A stretch of DNA of 64,000 nucleotides from Lactobacillus sp. W8174 (GCF_016100975.1 NZ_JACFRN010000001.1:558001-622000), one strand, 5' to 3'; positions 10,028 to 24,200 are shown, numbered from the stretch's first letter. The notes: generated by a model from the sequence alone, not told the origin. Numbers and translations: made by a program.

Positions 10028-10057
10028 AGAGCATTTCATCGCTGAAATGCTTTTTTT
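10028..10057. terminator. Bidirectional terminator between uspA and rodA
   Basis: AGCATTTCA/TGAAATGCT hairpin with a run of A on the left and T on the right. It serves the convergent uspA (plus) and rodA (minus) transcripts. Confidence 0.88.
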
Positions 10058-10073
10058 GTGTGTTATTAAATTT

Positions 10074-11267
10074 TTAGAAATCGCCTGCTTGGCTGAACAT
10101 GTAGTCTTTATTATGAAACTTCATGGACAAAATCATCCCAATACCAATCATATTTCCAATTAGGGCTGAACCACCCTGAGAAATAAACGGCAATGGAATA
10201 CCTGTAAGCGGCAATAGATCAATACTCATGCCTATGTTTTCAAACACATGGAAAAGTATCATCATAATTACGCCGGTTGAGACATAAGAATAAAAGGCGT
10301 TTTTAGTATCGAATGTGATACGAACCATCTGCACAATTAAGTATAAGTAAAGCAGAATGACGGCTACACTACCAACAAAGCCGAATGATTCACCAATTAC
10401 TGAATAAACCATGTCAGAGCCCCGCACTGGTACGTAAACACTCAGCTTGCCAAAGCCATTGCCAAAAATTTGTCCAGAACCAATCGACTGCATACTTTGC
10501 CACAATTGATAGGCAGCTTTGGAAGTATCAGTAGATGGATTCAGCCAAGACATAATACGTCTGAACTGGTATGGCTGGAAAAAGTGACTTAAAATTGATT
10601 GTCCTCCGGGCGTGGTAACCATGTAAATGACCACAACTCCCAAGACAAAAACTGCCGCAAACATTGGTGCAATTATCTTCCAGGAAATACCGGAAACCAG
10701 CACCACGCCACCAACAATTGCAATGAAGACCAGCATCGTACCGAAGTCATTTTGCAATTTTAACAGTATGGCAATCGGTAACAGCCAAGCTAGCATTTTA
10801 CCGATTAAAATCCAGTCATTTTTGATAGTATGAGCAAACTTATCGTTATGTTCACGCACGACCCGCGCCAGCATTAATATAAAGGCTGGTTTCATGACTT
10901 CAGATGGCTGAAAAGAAATTGGCCCGAGCTTAAACCAGCTTTTGGCACCGGCATCTGCAGCAATACTACGATTATAAAAGAACAAAACCGCAATCAAGAG
11001 CAAGATGCCAAGTCCATAAACATACGGCGCGATGCGGAAAAGTTGCTCAGCATCAAACTGAATTACAAACACAACGATGGCCACCGAAATAATATACCAA
11101 AGTCCTTGCATTGCCACAGCTTTAACCGGGCTACCCATGTGACTGGGATCGTCAACCGCCGCAAAATAAATGGAATAAAGGCCCACTGCTGCCAGCAGCA
11201 ACACAGGGACAACAATATTCCAAGCAATGCGATCAAAAAGACTAGATTTATTTTGTATTTTGACCAT
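10074..11267 (-). CDS. rodA: SEDS-family peptidoglycan glycosyltransferase, RodA/FtsW type
   Basis: A 397-residue polytopic membrane protein with about ten hydrophobic segments, the usual SEDS size. Family landmarks are KLGPISFQPSEVMKPAF near residue 115-130, LLKLQNDFGTML near 170, and the C-terminal PLPFISQGGSALIGNMIGIG. SEDS proteins polymerise lipid II into glycan strands with a class B penicillin-binding protein. Placement directly downstream of mreB, yidD and a DUF2969 gene favours the elongation-specific RodA over FtsW or SpoVE. Same-strand clustering suggests one cell-shape operon. Confidence 0.92.
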   Translation of the reverse strand: MVKIQNKSSLFDRIAWNIVVPVLLLAAVGLYSIYFAAVDDPSHMGSPVKAVAMQGLWYIISVAIVVFVIQFDAEQLFRIAPYVYGLGILLLIAVLFFYNRSIAADAGAKSWFKLGPISFQPSEVMKPAFILMLARVVREHNDKFAHTIKNDWILIGKMLAWLLPIAILLKLQNDFGTMLVFIAIVGGVVLVSGISWKIIAPMFAAVFVLGVVVIYMVTTPGGQSILSHFFQPYQFRRIMSWLNPSTDTSKAAYQLWQSMQSIGSGQIFGNGFGKLSVYVPVRGSDMVYSVIGESFGFVGSVAVILLYLYLIVQMVRITFDTKNAFYSYVSTGVIMMILFHVFENIGMSIDLLPLTGIPLPFISQGGSALIGNMIGIGMILSMKFHNKDYMFSQAGDF

Positions 11268-11283
11268 TAATTATCACAACCTA

Positions 11284-11511
11284 TTATTTTTCATGTAAAG
11301 CAAAGTATGAAAGCAAATCGTTAATGCTGCTTTCTAAGCTTTTGGCATACAAGATACTATTGGTTTTGCCAGTTGTAGCCCGGTAACGACCAGCAATTTT
11401 TTCAATCACTCCAATAGATTTTTTCTGAGGAATTACTACTTCCCAGGTAGGGTTTTCTTTACCCTTTACTTCATTAATTTCAACGTTAATATTTTCAGGT
11501 TTTTTTGACAT
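11284..11511 (-). CDS. DUF2969 small protein
   Basis: A 75-residue acidic/basic soluble protein of Lactobacillales beginning MSKKPENINVEINEVKG, of DUF2969 type. It is 16 bases upstream of rodA and 8 bases downstream of yidD, so it is translated within the cell-shape operon. No catalytic motif is visible. Biochemical function is unknown to me; the conserved position between yidD and rodA suggests an envelope-growth link. Confidence 0.82.
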   Translation of the reverse strand: MSKKPENINVEINEVKGKENPTWEVVIPQKKSIGVIEKIAGRYRATTGKTNSILYAKSLESSINDLLSYFALHEK

Positions 11512-11519
11512 AAATTCTC

Positions 11520-11813
11520 CTACTTTATATTTGGATGAAACTTTTTCGCTATAATTTCATCTTCATATCGTTCTGGATGAGGATTGCGAAAAATTGTAAA
11601 TTTATCTGGTACCGGATCAACTCCACCGCGCACAAAAGGATTGCAACGCAATATCCGGCAAATTCCCATTATTAGTCCTAAAAACGGCCCAAATTTGGTC
11701 AATGCATCAACCATATAAGTTGAGCAGGTCGGATAATAACGGCAAGACTTTGGCAAAGCTGGAGAAATAAATCTCTGGTAAATTCTAACTAAATAAATCA
11801 GTATTTTTCGCAA
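11520..11813 (-). CDS. yidD: Membrane protein insertion efficiency factor YidD
   Basis: A 97-residue protein with the family core [21 protein letters not shown] near residues 10-30, including the conserved cysteine pair, followed by [17 protein letters not shown]. YidD-family proteins associate with the inner face of the membrane and assist insertion of membrane proteins by the Sec/YidC route. Length is normal. It lies between mreB and the DUF2969 gene in the same orientation. Confidence 0.93.
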   Translation of the reverse strand: MRKILIYLVRIYQRFISPALPKSCRYYPTCSTYMVDALTKFGPFLGLIMGICRILRCNPFVRGGVDPVPDKFTIFRNPHPERYEDEIIAKKFHPNIK

Positions 11814-11830
11814 ATCGAGCCTCCAAAAAA

Positions 11831-12820
11831 TTAGTGGCGCTGATGCTTTTCGATGTTCTTGAGCAAAATCCCAGTACCAAGTGCTACAGCTTCAAGTGGA
11901 TGATCAGCTGTAAGTACCGGCACTTTAAGGTAATATGAAATCAGCTTGTCAATATTTTTCAAAAGTGCCCCACCACCAGTGAGCATGATGCCGCGATCAA
12001 TGATATCCGCTGAAAGCTCAGGTGGTGTTTTTTCTAAAACTTCTTTAGTAGACGCAATAATAGTCATTAAGCCGTCGTGGAGTGCTTCCTGAATTTCAGG
12101 TGCAGTCACGGTAGCCTGTTTTGGCAGACCATCAACCACGTCACGTCCACGAACAGTGATTGTTTCGTCCTTGTCTGGTTCAAAGGCACTACCAATTTCA
12201 ATTTTAATTTGTTCAGCGGTGCGTGAGCCAATCAGCAAGTTATGCTTATTTTTGATATAAGAAACAACTGCCTGGTTCATATGATCACCGGCATAGCGCA
12301 ATGATTGACTGGTAACAATTTCACCCATGGACAGCACAGCAATATCAGTAGTACCACCGCCAATATCTATTACGATGTTGCCTTGAGGTTTAAAAATATC
12401 AAGACCAGCACCGACAGCAGCAACTTTAGGCTCAAAATCAAGGTAGACTTTGCCTCCACCAGATTTTTCAGCAGCCTGAATAATCGCCTTCTGTTCAATT
12501 GATGTTACTCCTGTAGGAGCACAAATCAAAATATTTGGCTTGGACATAAAGCCCTTGACGTTCAGCTTTTCAATAAAGTAGGACAGCATCGCTTCAGTAA
12601 TATCAAAATCGGCAATAACACCATTTTTTAAAGGACGAATTACACGGATGTTGCCCGGAGTTCTCCCCACCATCTTGTAAGCTTCTGTCCCAACAGCTAC
12701 TACTTTATTTGTACTTGTATTAACGGCAACAACTGAGGGCTCATTTAAGACAATTCCCTTGCCGGAAACATTAATGAGCACGTTTGCTGTTCCTAAATCT
12801 ATTCCTATATCTCTTGCCAC
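11831..12820 (-). CDS. mreB: Rod shape-determining protein, MreB/Mbl family actin homologue
   Basis: A 329-residue actin-fold ATPase. Phosphate-1 motif is [13 protein letters not shown] at residues 4-16, phosphate-2 is [20 protein letters not shown] near 150, and the adenosine motif is [15 protein letters not shown] near 280. It forms membrane filaments that guide lateral wall synthesis with RodA. Its place downstream of the ATP synthase operon resembles that of mbl in Bacillus, so mbl is an equally good paralogue name. Upstream, 12821-12901 is a short gap before the DUF1146 gene. Confidence 0.94.
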   Translation of the reverse strand: MARDIGIDLGTANVLINVSGKGIVLNEPSVVAVNTSTNKVVAVGTEAYKMVGRTPGNIRVIRPLKNGVIADFDITEAMLSYFIEKLNVKGFMSKPNILICAPTGVTSIEQKAIIQAAEKSGGGKVYLDFEPKVAAVGAGLDIFKPQGNIVIDIGGGTTDIAVLSMGEIVTSQSLRYAGDHMNQAVVSYIKNKHNLLIGSRTAEQIKIEIGSAFEPDKDETITVRGRDVVDGLPKQATVTAPEIQEALHDGLMTIIASTKEVLEKTPPELSADIIDRGIMLTGGGALLKNIDKLISYYLKVPVLTADHPLEAVALGTGILLKNIEKHQRH

Positions 12821-12901
12821 GATAATCCTCCATCATATTCAATGTATATTTTACCATAAAGATTTCAAGTTTGTTTGCGACTTTATCCGCTTTACCAAGT
12901 C

Positions 12902-13132
12902 TTAAAAGAAATTACTTAATTGCAAAGAAGTATCAATTAATGTGATTAAAAAATTACCAACAAGAAAACCTAGAGCAATCGCAGCAAAAATCAGCAGCAG
13001 CTGTGCTTCAAAGACCCTGTTTTTACGAATTATTTTTTCAATGTGGACACTTTTCATAATCTGAAAGGACAAGCCGATCGTAATTAAATAAATTACTATA
13101 CTAATTAAGGCATGGACGCCAAGTTGAAACAT
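12902..13132 (-). CDS. DUF1146 (YwzB-like) small membrane protein
   Basis: A 76-residue protein with two hydrophobic segments (about residues 4-22 and 44-68). I chose the ATG at 13132 because an upstream extension would run through the atpC terminator. Families of this kind sit next to the ATP synthase operon and mreB/mbl in many Firmicutes. Function is not established. It is separated from atpC by a hairpin, so it may be transcribed by read-through. Confidence 0.83.
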   Translation of the reverse strand: MFQLGVHALISIVIYLITIGLSFQIMKSVHIEKIIRKNRVFEAQLLLIFAAIALGFLVGNFLITLIDTSLQLSNFF

Positions 13133-13159
13133 ATTCTTTCTCACTTTTCTTAAGTCACA

Positions 13160-13193
13160 ATAAAAGCGGACGCACAAAGCAGTGCATCCGCTT
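13160..13193 (-). terminator. Terminator at the end of the ATP synthase operon
   Basis: Minus-strand hairpin AAGCGGATGCA/TGCGTCCGCTT followed by TTATT, located just after the atpC stop. The stem is long, but the T run is short and interrupted, so read-through into DUF1146 is plausible. Confidence 0.72.
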
Positions 13194-13205
13194 AAAACTT
13201 TAATT

Positions 13206-13643
13206 CTAATTGTCTGAATTGTAAACACTTATTCGATTGATGGCTCTTCTGAGTGCAACCTGTGCCCTCTCAAGTGATCGCTGGTCATGAGCAGCTTGAG
13301 CCTTTTTCAGTGCATTTTGTGCACGTTCTCTAGCTGCCTTAGCCCGAGATACATCAATATTGCCAGCTCGTTCAGCACTGTCAGCAATTATTGTAGCTAC
13401 GTTATTGGAAAATTCAAAGTAGCCACCGCTAACAGCAATGTGATTGACAACATTATTCATTTCGCGGCTTCTTTTGACTTTAATCTCACCTATCGCCAGT
13501 GGAGTCAAAATCGGCAAGTGATTATACATCACTGAACGTTGACCATCAATGGCCCGCATTTCCACAATACTGGAGTGATGAGAAAAAATCAGGCCATCTG
13601 GAGTTACAACATTTACCATAAAAAGTTTTTCTGGATCTGCCAT
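13206..13643 (-). CDS. atpC: ATP synthase F1 subunit epsilon
   Basis: A 145-residue two-domain protein. The N-terminal beta-sandwich begins [23 protein letters not shown], with the typical GxYFEFSNN turn. The C-terminal helical hairpin is Ala/Arg/Gln-rich (residues about 95-140) as in regulatory epsilon subunits. It is the last gene of the atp operon, 11 bases after atpD. The subunit belongs to the F1 central stalk and modulates ATP hydrolysis. Confidence 0.97.
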   Translation of the reverse strand: MADPEKLFMVNVVTPDGLIFSHHSSIVEMRAIDGQRSVMYNHLPILTPLAIGEIKVKRSREMNNVVNHIAVSGGYFEFSNNVATIIADSAERAGNIDVSRAKAARERAQNALKKAQAAHDQRSLERAQVALRRAINRISVYNSDN

Positions 13644-13654
13644 TTGACATCACC

Positions 13655-15112
<1,458 letters not shown>

Positions 15113-15116
15113 TTAA

Positions 15117-16079
15117 TTATTTCAAAGCATTAGCACCACTGACAATTTCGGTAATTTCAGTAGTGATTTCTGCTTGTCTTGCACGGTTTAATTTAGTAGT
15201 TAAACTCGAAACCAAATCATCAACGTTGTCCGTAGCACTCTGCATTGCAGTCATTGAACTGGCATGCTCTGCAGTTTTAGCATCCAGAATAGCACCGTAA
15301 ATGGTAGAGCGGGCATATTGAGGAATTAGTGTTGTTAAAACGGCATTAACATCAGGTTCGATATCGTATTCTAAGTCTTTATGAGCTTCAGCTTCTTTGA
15401 CACCAATATCAATGTCAACGATCGGCAACATTTTTTCAACCCGAAATGCAGATGATAACGAGTTAATGTGGTGGGTATAACAAACATACAGCTCATCATA
15501 AACTCCGTTCAAATACATTTTGATCGCAGTTGAAACAATAGGCAAAACTTCATCAAATGTAGGTACATCAGAGATACTGTCATTTTCATAGACAACATTG
15601 AGATTGTTTTTCTTGAAAAAGTCAGCACCTACTGACCCAACAGCTAAGACTTTAATATCTTTATGTTCAGTTTTTGAATCCTCAAACAGACCCATCATGT
15701 TTTTAATGACAGCACTGTTATAAGATCCGACTAGACCACGGTCACCGGTAATAACCAAATAACCGGTAGAGTTGATCTTTTTGCGTGCCTGGACCATATC
15801 GGAAACAATCCCTAAACCAAAGACATTTTCATAGTCAATTTTGCCAATGCTGTCTTCATCAATTGCCACATGCGCTTTACGCAAGTGATTAACTACCTCA
15901 GCACTCATCAAGCGTGATAAAGTTTGCCGCACATGATCATTATAGATTGTGTAGCCTTTGTCCCGCTTCTCAGTTTGGTTTAACTTTGAAGCCGAAACCA
16001 TTCTCATGGCCTCGGTAATTTTACCAGTTTGCTTAACTGAAGCTATTTTTTTCTTCAACGCAAGTAAAGATGCAGGCAT
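15117..16079 (-). CDS. atpG: ATP synthase F1 subunit gamma
   Basis: A 320-residue central-stalk subunit. The frame extends further upstream into atpA, but the true start is the ATG at 16079 ([20 protein letters not shown]), preceded by a GGAGG site and 4 bases past the atpA stop. Conserved ends are [13 protein letters not shown] near the N-terminus and [21 protein letters not shown] at the C-terminus. It rotates inside the alpha3beta3 ring and couples proton flow to catalysis. Confidence 0.97.
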   Translation of the reverse strand: MPASLLALKKKIASVKQTGKITEAMRMVSASKLNQTEKRDKGYTIYNDHVRQTLSRLMSAEVVNHLRKAHVAIDEDSIGKIDYENVFGLGIVSDMVQARKKINSTGYLVITGDRGLVGSYNSAVIKNMMGLFEDSKTEHKDIKVLAVGSVGADFFKKNNLNVVYENDSISDVPTFDEVLPIVSTAIKMYLNGVYDELYVCYTHHINSLSSAFRVEKMLPIVDIDIGVKEAEAHKDLEYDIEPDVNAVLTTLIPQYARSTIYGAILDAKTAEHASSMTAMQSATDNVDDLVSSLTTKLNRARQAEITTEITEIVSGANALK

Positions 16080-16083
16080 ATAA

Positions 16084-18163
<2,080 letters not shown>

Positions 18164-18164
<1 letters not shown>

Positions 18165-18676
18165 TATTTATTCAGCCCCTTAATAAACTGATCAACCAAA
18201 TCTTTTTGGTCATCAGCAGATAAATTCTTAGAAATTACTTTTTCCGCAATCGTTACAGAAATATCTGCTACTTGTGCACGGGCTTCATCTAAAGCATCAG
18301 CTTTTGCCTGAGCAGCAGCAACCTTTGCCTTTTCATGAATTGAAGCCGCGTTATCATTTGCTTCTGCCACAATCTGCGTACTGGTTTTTTCAGCATTCGC
18401 CTTTGCATCAGTAAGAATTTGCGTTGCTTCTTGTCTTGAGTTCTTCAAGGCAGCTTCACGCTCATTAGCCAAAACCTCGGCCTTTTTGCGATTGTCTGCA
18501 GCCGAATCAAGATCACTGATTACCTTTTGGCGTCTTTTTTCCATCATGTCGGAGACAGGGCCCCAAGCATAATGCTTAACCAAAAGAAGCAAAATTGCGA
18601 AAACAATTAAATACCAGAGGGTATTTCCTAGGTAAATATGACCTGCTGAGGCCGCAAATAAAATTTGAAATGTCAT
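18164..18676 (-). CDS. atpF: ATP synthase Fo subunit b
   Basis: A 170-residue subunit. One N-terminal membrane helix (about residues 14-34, LGNTLWYLIVFAILLLLV) is followed by a long Ala/Lys/Glu-rich coiled coil running to the C-terminus. The family mark GPVSDMMEKRRQKV follows the membrane segment. It dimerises as the peripheral stalk linking Fo to F1. It lies between atpE and atpH. Confidence 0.97.
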
Positions 18677-18718
18677 TTACTGCCCTTCTCTCTTTTACCT
18701 AAATTATTTTAAATAAAA

Positions 18719-18943
18719 TTAAACGAAGAGAATCAGGAAAGCAACAACAATCGCCAAAATAGGAACGGCTTCAATCAAACCAACACCGATAAACATTGTT
18801 GATCTCAAGTTACCAGCGCTTTCTGGTTGACGGGCCATGCTCTCAACTGTCTTAGTGATAACTTTACCATTACCCCAAGAAGCTGCTAAAGCAGCGATAC
18901 CAGCTACGATAGCTGCTGAGATATATTTAAAAGCTTGTGACAT
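18719..18943 (-). CDS. atpE: ATP synthase Fo subunit c
   Basis: A 74-residue helical hairpin proteolipid. The polar loop is [12 protein letters not shown], and the proton-binding carboxylate is the Glu in [13 protein letters not shown] in helix 2. The ion-site residues do not show the Na+-type pattern I would expect, so a proton ring is likely. A strong GGAGG site precedes the start, fitting the high copy number needed for the c-ring. Confidence 0.98.
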   Translation of the reverse strand: MSQAFKYISAAIVAGIAALAASWGNGKVITKTVESMARQPESAGNLRSTMFIGVGLIEAVPILAIVVAFLILFV

Positions 18944-18961
18944 ATTTAAACCTCCAATAAA

Positions 18962-19675
18962 TTATTCTTTTGTAACCTTTTTTCCAACATAAACCATGGA
19001 TAAGGTTACGAAAACATATGCCTGGATAGAGCCAATGAAGACAGAGAATCCTTGCCAAATCATAGCAAGCGGTGCTGCTAAAACCAAAGTGACAACACCA
19101 AAGCTAGGAGCAAAGCTGTTACCTATTAAAGTTAACAACACTTCACCTGCATAGATATTACCATATAAACGCAAAGATAATGTCAAGAAGTTAGTGACCT
19201 CTTCAATCATATTAATGGGAAACAGGAAACTAACAGGTTCGGCATAATTGCGCCAATAGCCACCAGTACCGAATTTTTGCATTCCAAATGTAAATGAAAG
19301 AAGCAAGGTCATCATTGCAAATGACATTGTCGTCACTGGGTCCGCAGTAGGAGATTTAACAAAGATATTATCTCCTGCTTTAACCTCTAAGAAGAGGCCT
19401 AACTGGTTCATAAACCAAATATAGATGAATAGAACAAAAGCATACAAGGAAAGGTGCTTTCTAGCATCCACATCACTGACATTGTCTTTAACAATACCAT
19501 CAGTGAAGTCTATCAAATATTCCATGATATTTTGCTTTTTATTCGGTTTCATCTCAACTTTGCGTGATAGCCAGATGCAGACAAACAATACTACAGCAGC
19601 CATTAACGTCGAGCCTATGATCCCAGACAGATCAAATGTTAAACCCAGAAATTTAAAAACAAATGATTGCTCCAA
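18962..19675 (-). CDS. atpB: ATP synthase Fo subunit a
   Basis: A 237-residue polytopic subunit with the essential Arg in LTLSLRLYGNIYAGEVLL near residue 160-175. It provides the two proton half-channels beside the c-ring. The start is a TTG at 19675, chosen because a GGGAGG site lies 9-10 bases upstream and the next internal ATG would cut the first helix. It is the first gene of the operon; I see no atpI upstream, only the promoter region. Confidence 0.95.
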   Translation of the reverse strand: MEQSFVFKFLGLTFDLSGIIGSTLMAAVVLFVCIWLSRKVEMKPNKKQNIMEYLIDFTDGIVKDNVSDVDARKHLSLYAFVLFIYIWFMNQLGLFLEVKAGDNIFVKSPTADPVTTMSFAMMTLLLSFTFGMQKFGTGGYWRNYAEPVSFLFPINMIEEVTNFLTLSLRLYGNIYAGEVLLTLIGNSFAPSFGVVTLVLAAPLAMIWQGFSVFIGSIQAYVFVTLSMVYVGKKVTKE

Positions 19676-19723
19676 TTCTTCGTGACCTCCCTTCTCGTGT
19701 CCAAATTATCGAACACTCATACA

Positions 19724-19752
19724 ATATTAACACCATTCAATAATTTTGTGAA
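19724..19752 (-). promoter_or_regulatory. Probable promoter of the ATP synthase operon
   Basis: Minus strand TTCACA (19752-19747) and TAATAT (19729-19724) with a 17-base spacer, about 50 bases before the atpB start. The -10 is a weak match, so this is a candidate only. Confidence 0.5.
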
Positions 19753-19792
19753 AAATGTAAGCGAATTTTGCGACTATTTTACCTAAAAACAG

Positions 19793-20422
19793 TTATTTAG
19801 TACCAAATAGCCTGTCGCCGGCATCCCCCAAACCTGGTGTAATATAGCCGTTTGGCAGCAATTTTTCATCTTCTGCAGCAGCATAAATATCAACGTCTGG
19901 ATTTTCTTCTTGAATAGCTTTAACGCCTTCAGGAGCAGCTACCAGTACAGCCAGCTTAATAACTTTGACGCCGCGCTTTTTAAGCGCACCAATCGCCATA
20001 TTAGCAGAACCACCAGTAGCAAGCATTGGATCTACGACCAAACATTCACGTTCGGCCACATCTTTTGGCATTTTACAGAAATACTCATGTGGCGTAAGGG
20101 TTTCTTCATCCCGGTACATGCCAATTACTCCCACCTTAGCTGACGGAATCATTTCCATAACACCATTAAGCATACCAATACCGGCACGTAAAATTGGCAC
20201 AATCGTCAATTTTTTGCCGGCAATCTCTTTTTGAGTGGTCTTGCCAATCGGTGTTTCAATTTCAACATCTTTTAGCGGCAAATCTCTGGTAATTTCATAA
20301 GTCATCAGTCCCCCGATTTCACCGACTATCCGCCGAAACTCGTTGGAACTCGTCTCCTTACGCCTAATAATTGTTAACTTGTGTTGAATTAACGGATGAT
20401 TCAAAACCGTAAATTTGCCCAT
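19793..20422 (-). CDS. upp: Uracil phosphoribosyltransferase
   Basis: A 209-residue enzyme converting uracil plus PRPP to UMP in pyrimidine salvage. Visible are the N-terminal [21 protein letters not shown], the PRPP loop [16 protein letters not shown] near residue 130-145, and the C-terminal uracil-binding [18 protein letters not shown]. It lies between the tsaC-prmC-prfA-tdk operon terminator and the atp promoter, so it is probably monocistronic. An AGGAGGA site precedes ATG 20422. Confidence 0.98.
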   Translation of the reverse strand: MGKFTVLNHPLIQHKLTIIRRKETSSNEFRRIVGEIGGLMTYEITRDLPLKDVEIETPIGKTTQKEIAGKKLTIVPILRAGIGMLNGVMEMIPSAKVGVIGMYRDEETLTPHEYFCKMPKDVAERECLVVDPMLATGGSANMAIGALKKRGVKVIKLAVLVAAPEGVKAIQEENPDVDIYAAAEDEKLLPNGYITPGLGDAGDRLFGTK

Positions 20423-20465
20423 CTTTTTCCTCCTATAAACATAATTACGTTTACGAGTATTTTAA

Positions 20466-20495
20466 TAAAAAAAACAAAGGGTTTAAAGTCCTTTG
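20466..20495 (-). terminator. Terminator after tsaC
   Basis: Minus-strand CAAAGG/CCTTTG hairpin (20495-20475) followed by eight or more T (20474-20466). It ends the tdk-prfA-prmC-tsaC transcript before upp. Confidence 0.85.
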
Positions 20496-20506
20496 CTAGT
20501 AAATTT

Positions 20507-21514
20507 TTATTTTGTCTGATAATGATGACCCGCAGCTGCTTTATTTAGCCGGTTCATGTAGGCTAGGGTGTCTTCGCTGCCGTTAAATCCCTGCACAAAA
20601 ATTTGTTTAATCTCCGGCTTATCGTCGAAGTAACGCAAGCCCCCAAATAGGTTATGATCGGCATCTGCTAAATTTTTGCCTAGATTAAATTTATTAACTG
20701 CTGGCAACTTGATTTTGTTAAGCACATCAGCTAAAGCCATTACGCCAGTCGCACTAGTTAATTCTATATTTGCAAAGTCCTGCGGATCATCTACAACGAC
20801 TACAGGAGCGCTAGGAGCATAATGACGATATTTCATCCCCGGAGCTTTGGGCACATCCTTATCAGAAACTTTGCCACTGTTAATTAAAACTTTTTCACCC
20901 AAGGCATTACTCAACTCCTCTGGTGTGATTGCACCAGGACGTAAAACGACTGGCGTGGGAACAGAGAGGTCAATAATTGTTGATTCCAACCCCACTTCTG
21001 TAGGTCCGCCATCAATAATCCCGGCAATTTTACCTTTTAAGTCATGATAAACATGCTGGGCAGTAGTTGGACTGGGCTTAGTTGATGTATTTGCGGAAGG
21101 CCCGACAATTGGATAGCCTAATTTACTGATCAATTCATGAGTCAGCTTATCATTGGGGCAACGAAAAGCAACGGTGTCAAGGCCACCTGTTACAGCTTTA
21201 GGTAAACTATCCGGTTTAACATAAAGCAAGAGAGTTAGCGGACCAGGCCAAAATTTTTTGATTAATTTTTGAGCACGTTCTGGAACTTCTTTGGCATATT
21301 TAGACATCATTTGAGCATCAGAGACTGTCACAATTAAGGGATTGTCACTAGGACGACCTTTAGCTGCGTATACATTTTTAACGGCTTGCTCATTTGTAGC
21401 AATCGCACCTAAGCCATAAACGGTTTCAGTGGGAAAAGCAACTAACTCCCCTTCAGCAAGCAATTTTACTGCATCATCTATTTGATCTTGTGAAAAAATT
21501 TTGGTTTCCATCAT
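20507..21514 (-). CDS. tsaC: L-threonylcarbamoyladenylate synthase (TsaC2/Sua5 type)
   Basis: A 335-residue Sua5-type protein: an N-terminal YrdC domain (residues about 10-195, with AFPTETVYGLGA and KGRPSDNPL) and a C-terminal Sua5 domain after a linker containing PGMKYRHYAP. It makes threonylcarbamoyl-AMP from Thr, bicarbonate and ATP for the t6A37 modification of ANN-decoding tRNAs. Its start overlaps the prmC stop by 4 bases (ATGA type), which supports an operon with prmC and prfA as in other Firmicutes. Confidence 0.96.
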   Translation of the reverse strand: MMETKIFSQDQIDDAVKLLAEGELVAFPTETVYGLGAIATNEQAVKNVYAAKGRPSDNPLIVTVSDAQMMSKYAKEVPERAQKLIKKFWPGPLTLLLYVKPDSLPKAVTGGLDTVAFRCPNDKLTHELISKLGYPIVGPSANTSTKPSPTTAQHVYHDLKGKIAGIIDGGPTEVGLESTIIDLSVPTPVVLRPGAITPEELSNALGEKVLINSGKVSDKDVPKAPGMKYRHYAPSAPVVVVDDPQDFANIELTSATGVMALADVLNKIKLPAVNKFNLGKNLADADHNLFGGLRYFDDKPEIKQIFVQGFNGSEDTLAYMNRLNKAAAGHHYQTK

Positions 21515-22359
21515 TTATGCCACTTTCCCTTAACCATACGCGGTTTCCCGGCTAAATCTTTTTTAAATTCAATAGTAAAATCAGGCAGTTCCTCAGCAAA
21601 TAATTCAGCCAGCTGGTCTTTTTCGCTAAAGCCAAACTCCAGGAAAAATTCTCCGCCACTAATTAAATGATCGCGCACCTGTTTAACAAATTTTTGATAA
21701 AATTCAATGCCGTTTTTACCACCAAAAAGCGCTTCTTTTGGTTCATTTTGCAGAACATTTTGGTCCATCACGTCTTTTTCTGTTTCCTTAATATAGGGAG
21801 GATTAGAAATAATTTTATCGAATTTTTCCAGTCCGATTAAGATATTGGCTTTACGGACAGTGACATCGACTTTATGAATTAAAAAGTTTTCTTCGCTTGT
21901 TCTTAAGGCAGCATCGGTGACATCGGAAGCGTATAAATCAAGATTCGTAATTTGCTTTTTGGCAGCTTCTTTAGCTAGAGCTACAGTAATGCATCCAGAA
22001 CCGGTACCTAAATCAAGCACTTTGTCATCATTAGCTAGATTCTCGAGAGCCCATTCAACCAATTCTTCTGTTTCAAAGCGGGGTATTAAAACGCCGCGTT
22101 TTACTAAAATCTTGTAGCCAAAAAACCAGGAATAACCCAAAATATACTGAGGTGATATTCCTTTAGCCAGCTTGCGCACATCATTTTGTGCCTGTTTAAC
22201 CTGCTGTGGTGTTAGTTCCATATCTTGTTTTAACTGGAACTCACTGGGACTCAGCTGCAATCTTTCAGCCAGCAAAAAAGCGATGTCTTCCGGCCTTTCT
22301 TCTGGTGCCGTTTCCGCAGCCCAAATTCTCAGACTTTTTAAAGTGTCAATCTTAGACAT
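21511..22359 (-). CDS. prmC: Peptide chain release factor N5-glutamine methyltransferase
   Basis: A 282-residue SAM-dependent methyltransferase. It has an N-terminal helical PrmC domain, a SAM motif [16 protein letters not shown] near residue 115, and the catalytic NPPY in [13 protein letters not shown] near 185. It methylates the GGQ glutamine of release factors, and its substrate gene prfA is immediately upstream with an 8-base overlap. Normal length. Confidence 0.97.
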   Translation of the reverse strand: MSKIDTLKSLRIWAAETAPEERPEDIAFLLAERLQLSPSEFQLKQDMELTPQQVKQAQNDVRKLAKGISPQYILGYSWFFGYKILVKRGVLIPRFETEELVEWALENLANDDKVLDLGTGSGCITVALAKEAAKKQITNLDLYASDVTDAALRTSEENFLIHKVDVTVRKANILIGLEKFDKIISNPPYIKETEKDVMDQNVLQNEPKEALFGGKNGIEFYQKFVKQVRDHLISGGEFFLEFGFSEKDQLAELFAEELPDFTIEFKKDLAGKPRMVKGKWHK

Positions 22360-23440
22360 TTTGTTCAGCCAGCTCCTCTAGTTGCTTAGTTTGGTTATAC
22401 AAAATCAAAGCATCAATTATTTCGTCAAGTTCACCGTTCATTACCCTATCAAGTTTATTAAGCGTCAAGCCGATACGATGATCAGTCACACGGTTTTGCG
22501 GGTAGTTATAAGTTCTGATGCGCTCTGACCTGTCACCAGTCCCGACAGCATTTTTGCGTTTAGCATCATACTTGTCCCGATTTTGACTTTCATAATAATC
22601 ATAGACACGAGATTTTAAAATTTGCATCGCTTTTTCCCGGTTTTGCTGCTGACTACGTTGATCCTGCATTGCGACAACGATTCCTGTCGGCAAGTGCGTC
22701 ATACGCACAGCACTCGATGTTTTGTTAATATGCTGACCGCCGGCACCACTGGAACGATAGACATCAACTCTAATATCTTTGGGATCTAAATCAAGGTCAA
22801 CCTGCTCATATTCAGGCATTACGGCAACAGTTGCCGTTGAAGTATGAACACGACCTTGAGATTCGGTCACAGGAACTCTTTGCACACGGTGAGCGCCGTT
22901 TTCATATTTAAGCTTAGAATAAACCTTGTTGCCAGTAATCATAATGGCAACCCGTTTATAACCGCCAACTTCGGTTGGCTCACTGTCGACAATAGAAACC
23001 TGCCAGTTTTGTCTTTCTGCATATTTTTCATACATTCTGAGCAAATCGCCAGCAAATAAGGAAGCTTCATCTCCACCAGCTGCTCCCCTAATTTCCATAA
23101 TGATATCTTTATCATCATTAGGATCCTTTGGCAGCATTAAAATCTTGATTTCATCTTCCAGTTTAGCAATATCCTGCTCTAAATCATTATTTTCTTCTTT
23201 GGCCATTTCTACCAGATCAGAATCATTTTCATTAGCAATAATATCCTTGTTATCAGAAATTTCTTTTTTATCAGCCTTATATTTGCGGTATTTTTCAACT
23301 ACATCTCGCAAATCTGCTTCTTCTTTAGAAACCTCCATGTACCTTTTAGTATCATTGATAACTTCTGGGTCAGCCATCATTTCCTGTAATTCATCATAAT
23401 GAGCAACAAGACTTTCAAGCTGTGCCATAATCTTATCCAT
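22352..23440 (-). CDS. prfA: Peptide chain release factor 1
   Basis: A 362-residue RF1. Catalytic GGQ lies in [17 protein letters not shown] near residue 230. The stop-codon anticodon-like PxT appears as PVT in [14 protein letters not shown], which marks RF1 (UAA/UAG) rather than RF2. The acidic stretch [16 protein letters not shown] is intact. A second in-frame ATG four codons in could be the start. It sits 17 bases downstream of tdk and overlaps prmC. Confidence 0.98.
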   Translation of the reverse strand: MDKIMAQLESLVAHYDELQEMMADPEVINDTKRYMEVSKEEADLRDVVEKYRKYKADKKEISDNKDIIANENDSDLVEMAKEENNDLEQDIAKLEDEIKILMLPKDPNDDKDIIMEIRGAAGGDEASLFAGDLLRMYEKYAERQNWQVSIVDSEPTEVGGYKRVAIMITGNKVYSKLKYENGAHRVQRVPVTESQGRVHTSTATVAVMPEYEQVDLDLDPKDIRVDVYRSSGAGGQHINKTSSAVRMTHLPTGIVVAMQDQRSQQQNREKAMQILKSRVYDYYESQNRDKYDAKRKNAVGTGDRSERIRTYNYPQNRVTDHRIGLTLNKLDRVMNGELDEIIDALILYNQTKQLEELAEQNV

Positions 23441-23457
23441 GTTGTTCTAATTCCTTC

Positions 23458-24057
23458 CTATCTTTCTTGCTCCGGGTGAAAATAATGAAACCGACAAACC
23501 GGGTAATAACTTTCATCCCCGCCAATTTGAACCTGTTCGCCTTCATAAACCGGTTTACCATTGTGTATCCGCTGATTCATTGTAGCCTTTCTACCGCAGT
23601 AGTGGCAAATCGTTTTGATCTCTTTTATTTTATCAGCAAAAATCAATAAATTCTTGGTTCCTTCAAATAAATTATTTTGAAAGTCGTTTTTTAAGCCAAA
23701 TGTCATTACCGGAATACCCAAATCGTCCACTATTTGTGCGCATTCCACCACATGATGACGCTCTAAAAACTGAGCTTCATCAACAAACACGCAGGCAATC
23801 GCGCCATCTCCACGTACTTTTTCCTGCTCATTCAACTTTTTTATATAAGCAAAAATATCAAAATCATGGTCAATTGGAACTGCATCTCTGTGAAGTCCAA
23901 TTCTTGAGGCCACAGTTCCAACTCCGCTGCGATCATCAATTCCACTGGTTAACAAAGCAATTTTACGACCTTGAGCTTCATAGTTATGAGCATCCTTTAG
24001 TATCTCTAAAGTTTTGCCACTGCTCATCGTGCCATACTCAAAAAATAATTGTGCCAT
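23458..24057 (-). CDS. tdk: Thymidine kinase
   Basis: A 199-residue type II thymidine kinase. The P-loop is [12 protein letters not shown] at residues 9-20 and the Walker B/DEAQFL motif is near residue 90. A zinc-binding lasso domain has cysteines in CHYCGRKA and PVCRFHYF. It phosphorylates thymidine (or deoxyuridine) to the monophosphate in salvage. It is the first gene of the operon, transcribed divergently from murT across 24058-24200. A GGAGC site precedes the ATG. Confidence 0.97.
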   Translation of the reverse strand: MAQLFFEYGTMSSGKTLEILKDAHNYEAQGRKIALLTSGIDDRSGVGTVASRIGLHRDAVPIDHDFDIFAYIKKLNEQEKVRGDGAIACVFVDEAQFLERHHVVECAQIVDDLGIPVMTFGLKNDFQNNLFEGTKNLLIFADKIKEIKTICHYCGRKATMNQRIHNGKPVYEGEQVQIGGDESYYPVCRFHYFHPEQER

Positions 24058-24200
24058 TTTTGCTCCTTTATTTCATTTAAATTCACCTAACTAATCTAGT
24101 ATAATGTAAAAATTAAATATGTGTAGTTAAATGGTTAAAAACTCGTTTTCAGTTTGTGGCTATGCTATAGTTGATAATGATTTTAAAGCGAGGGAAGAAA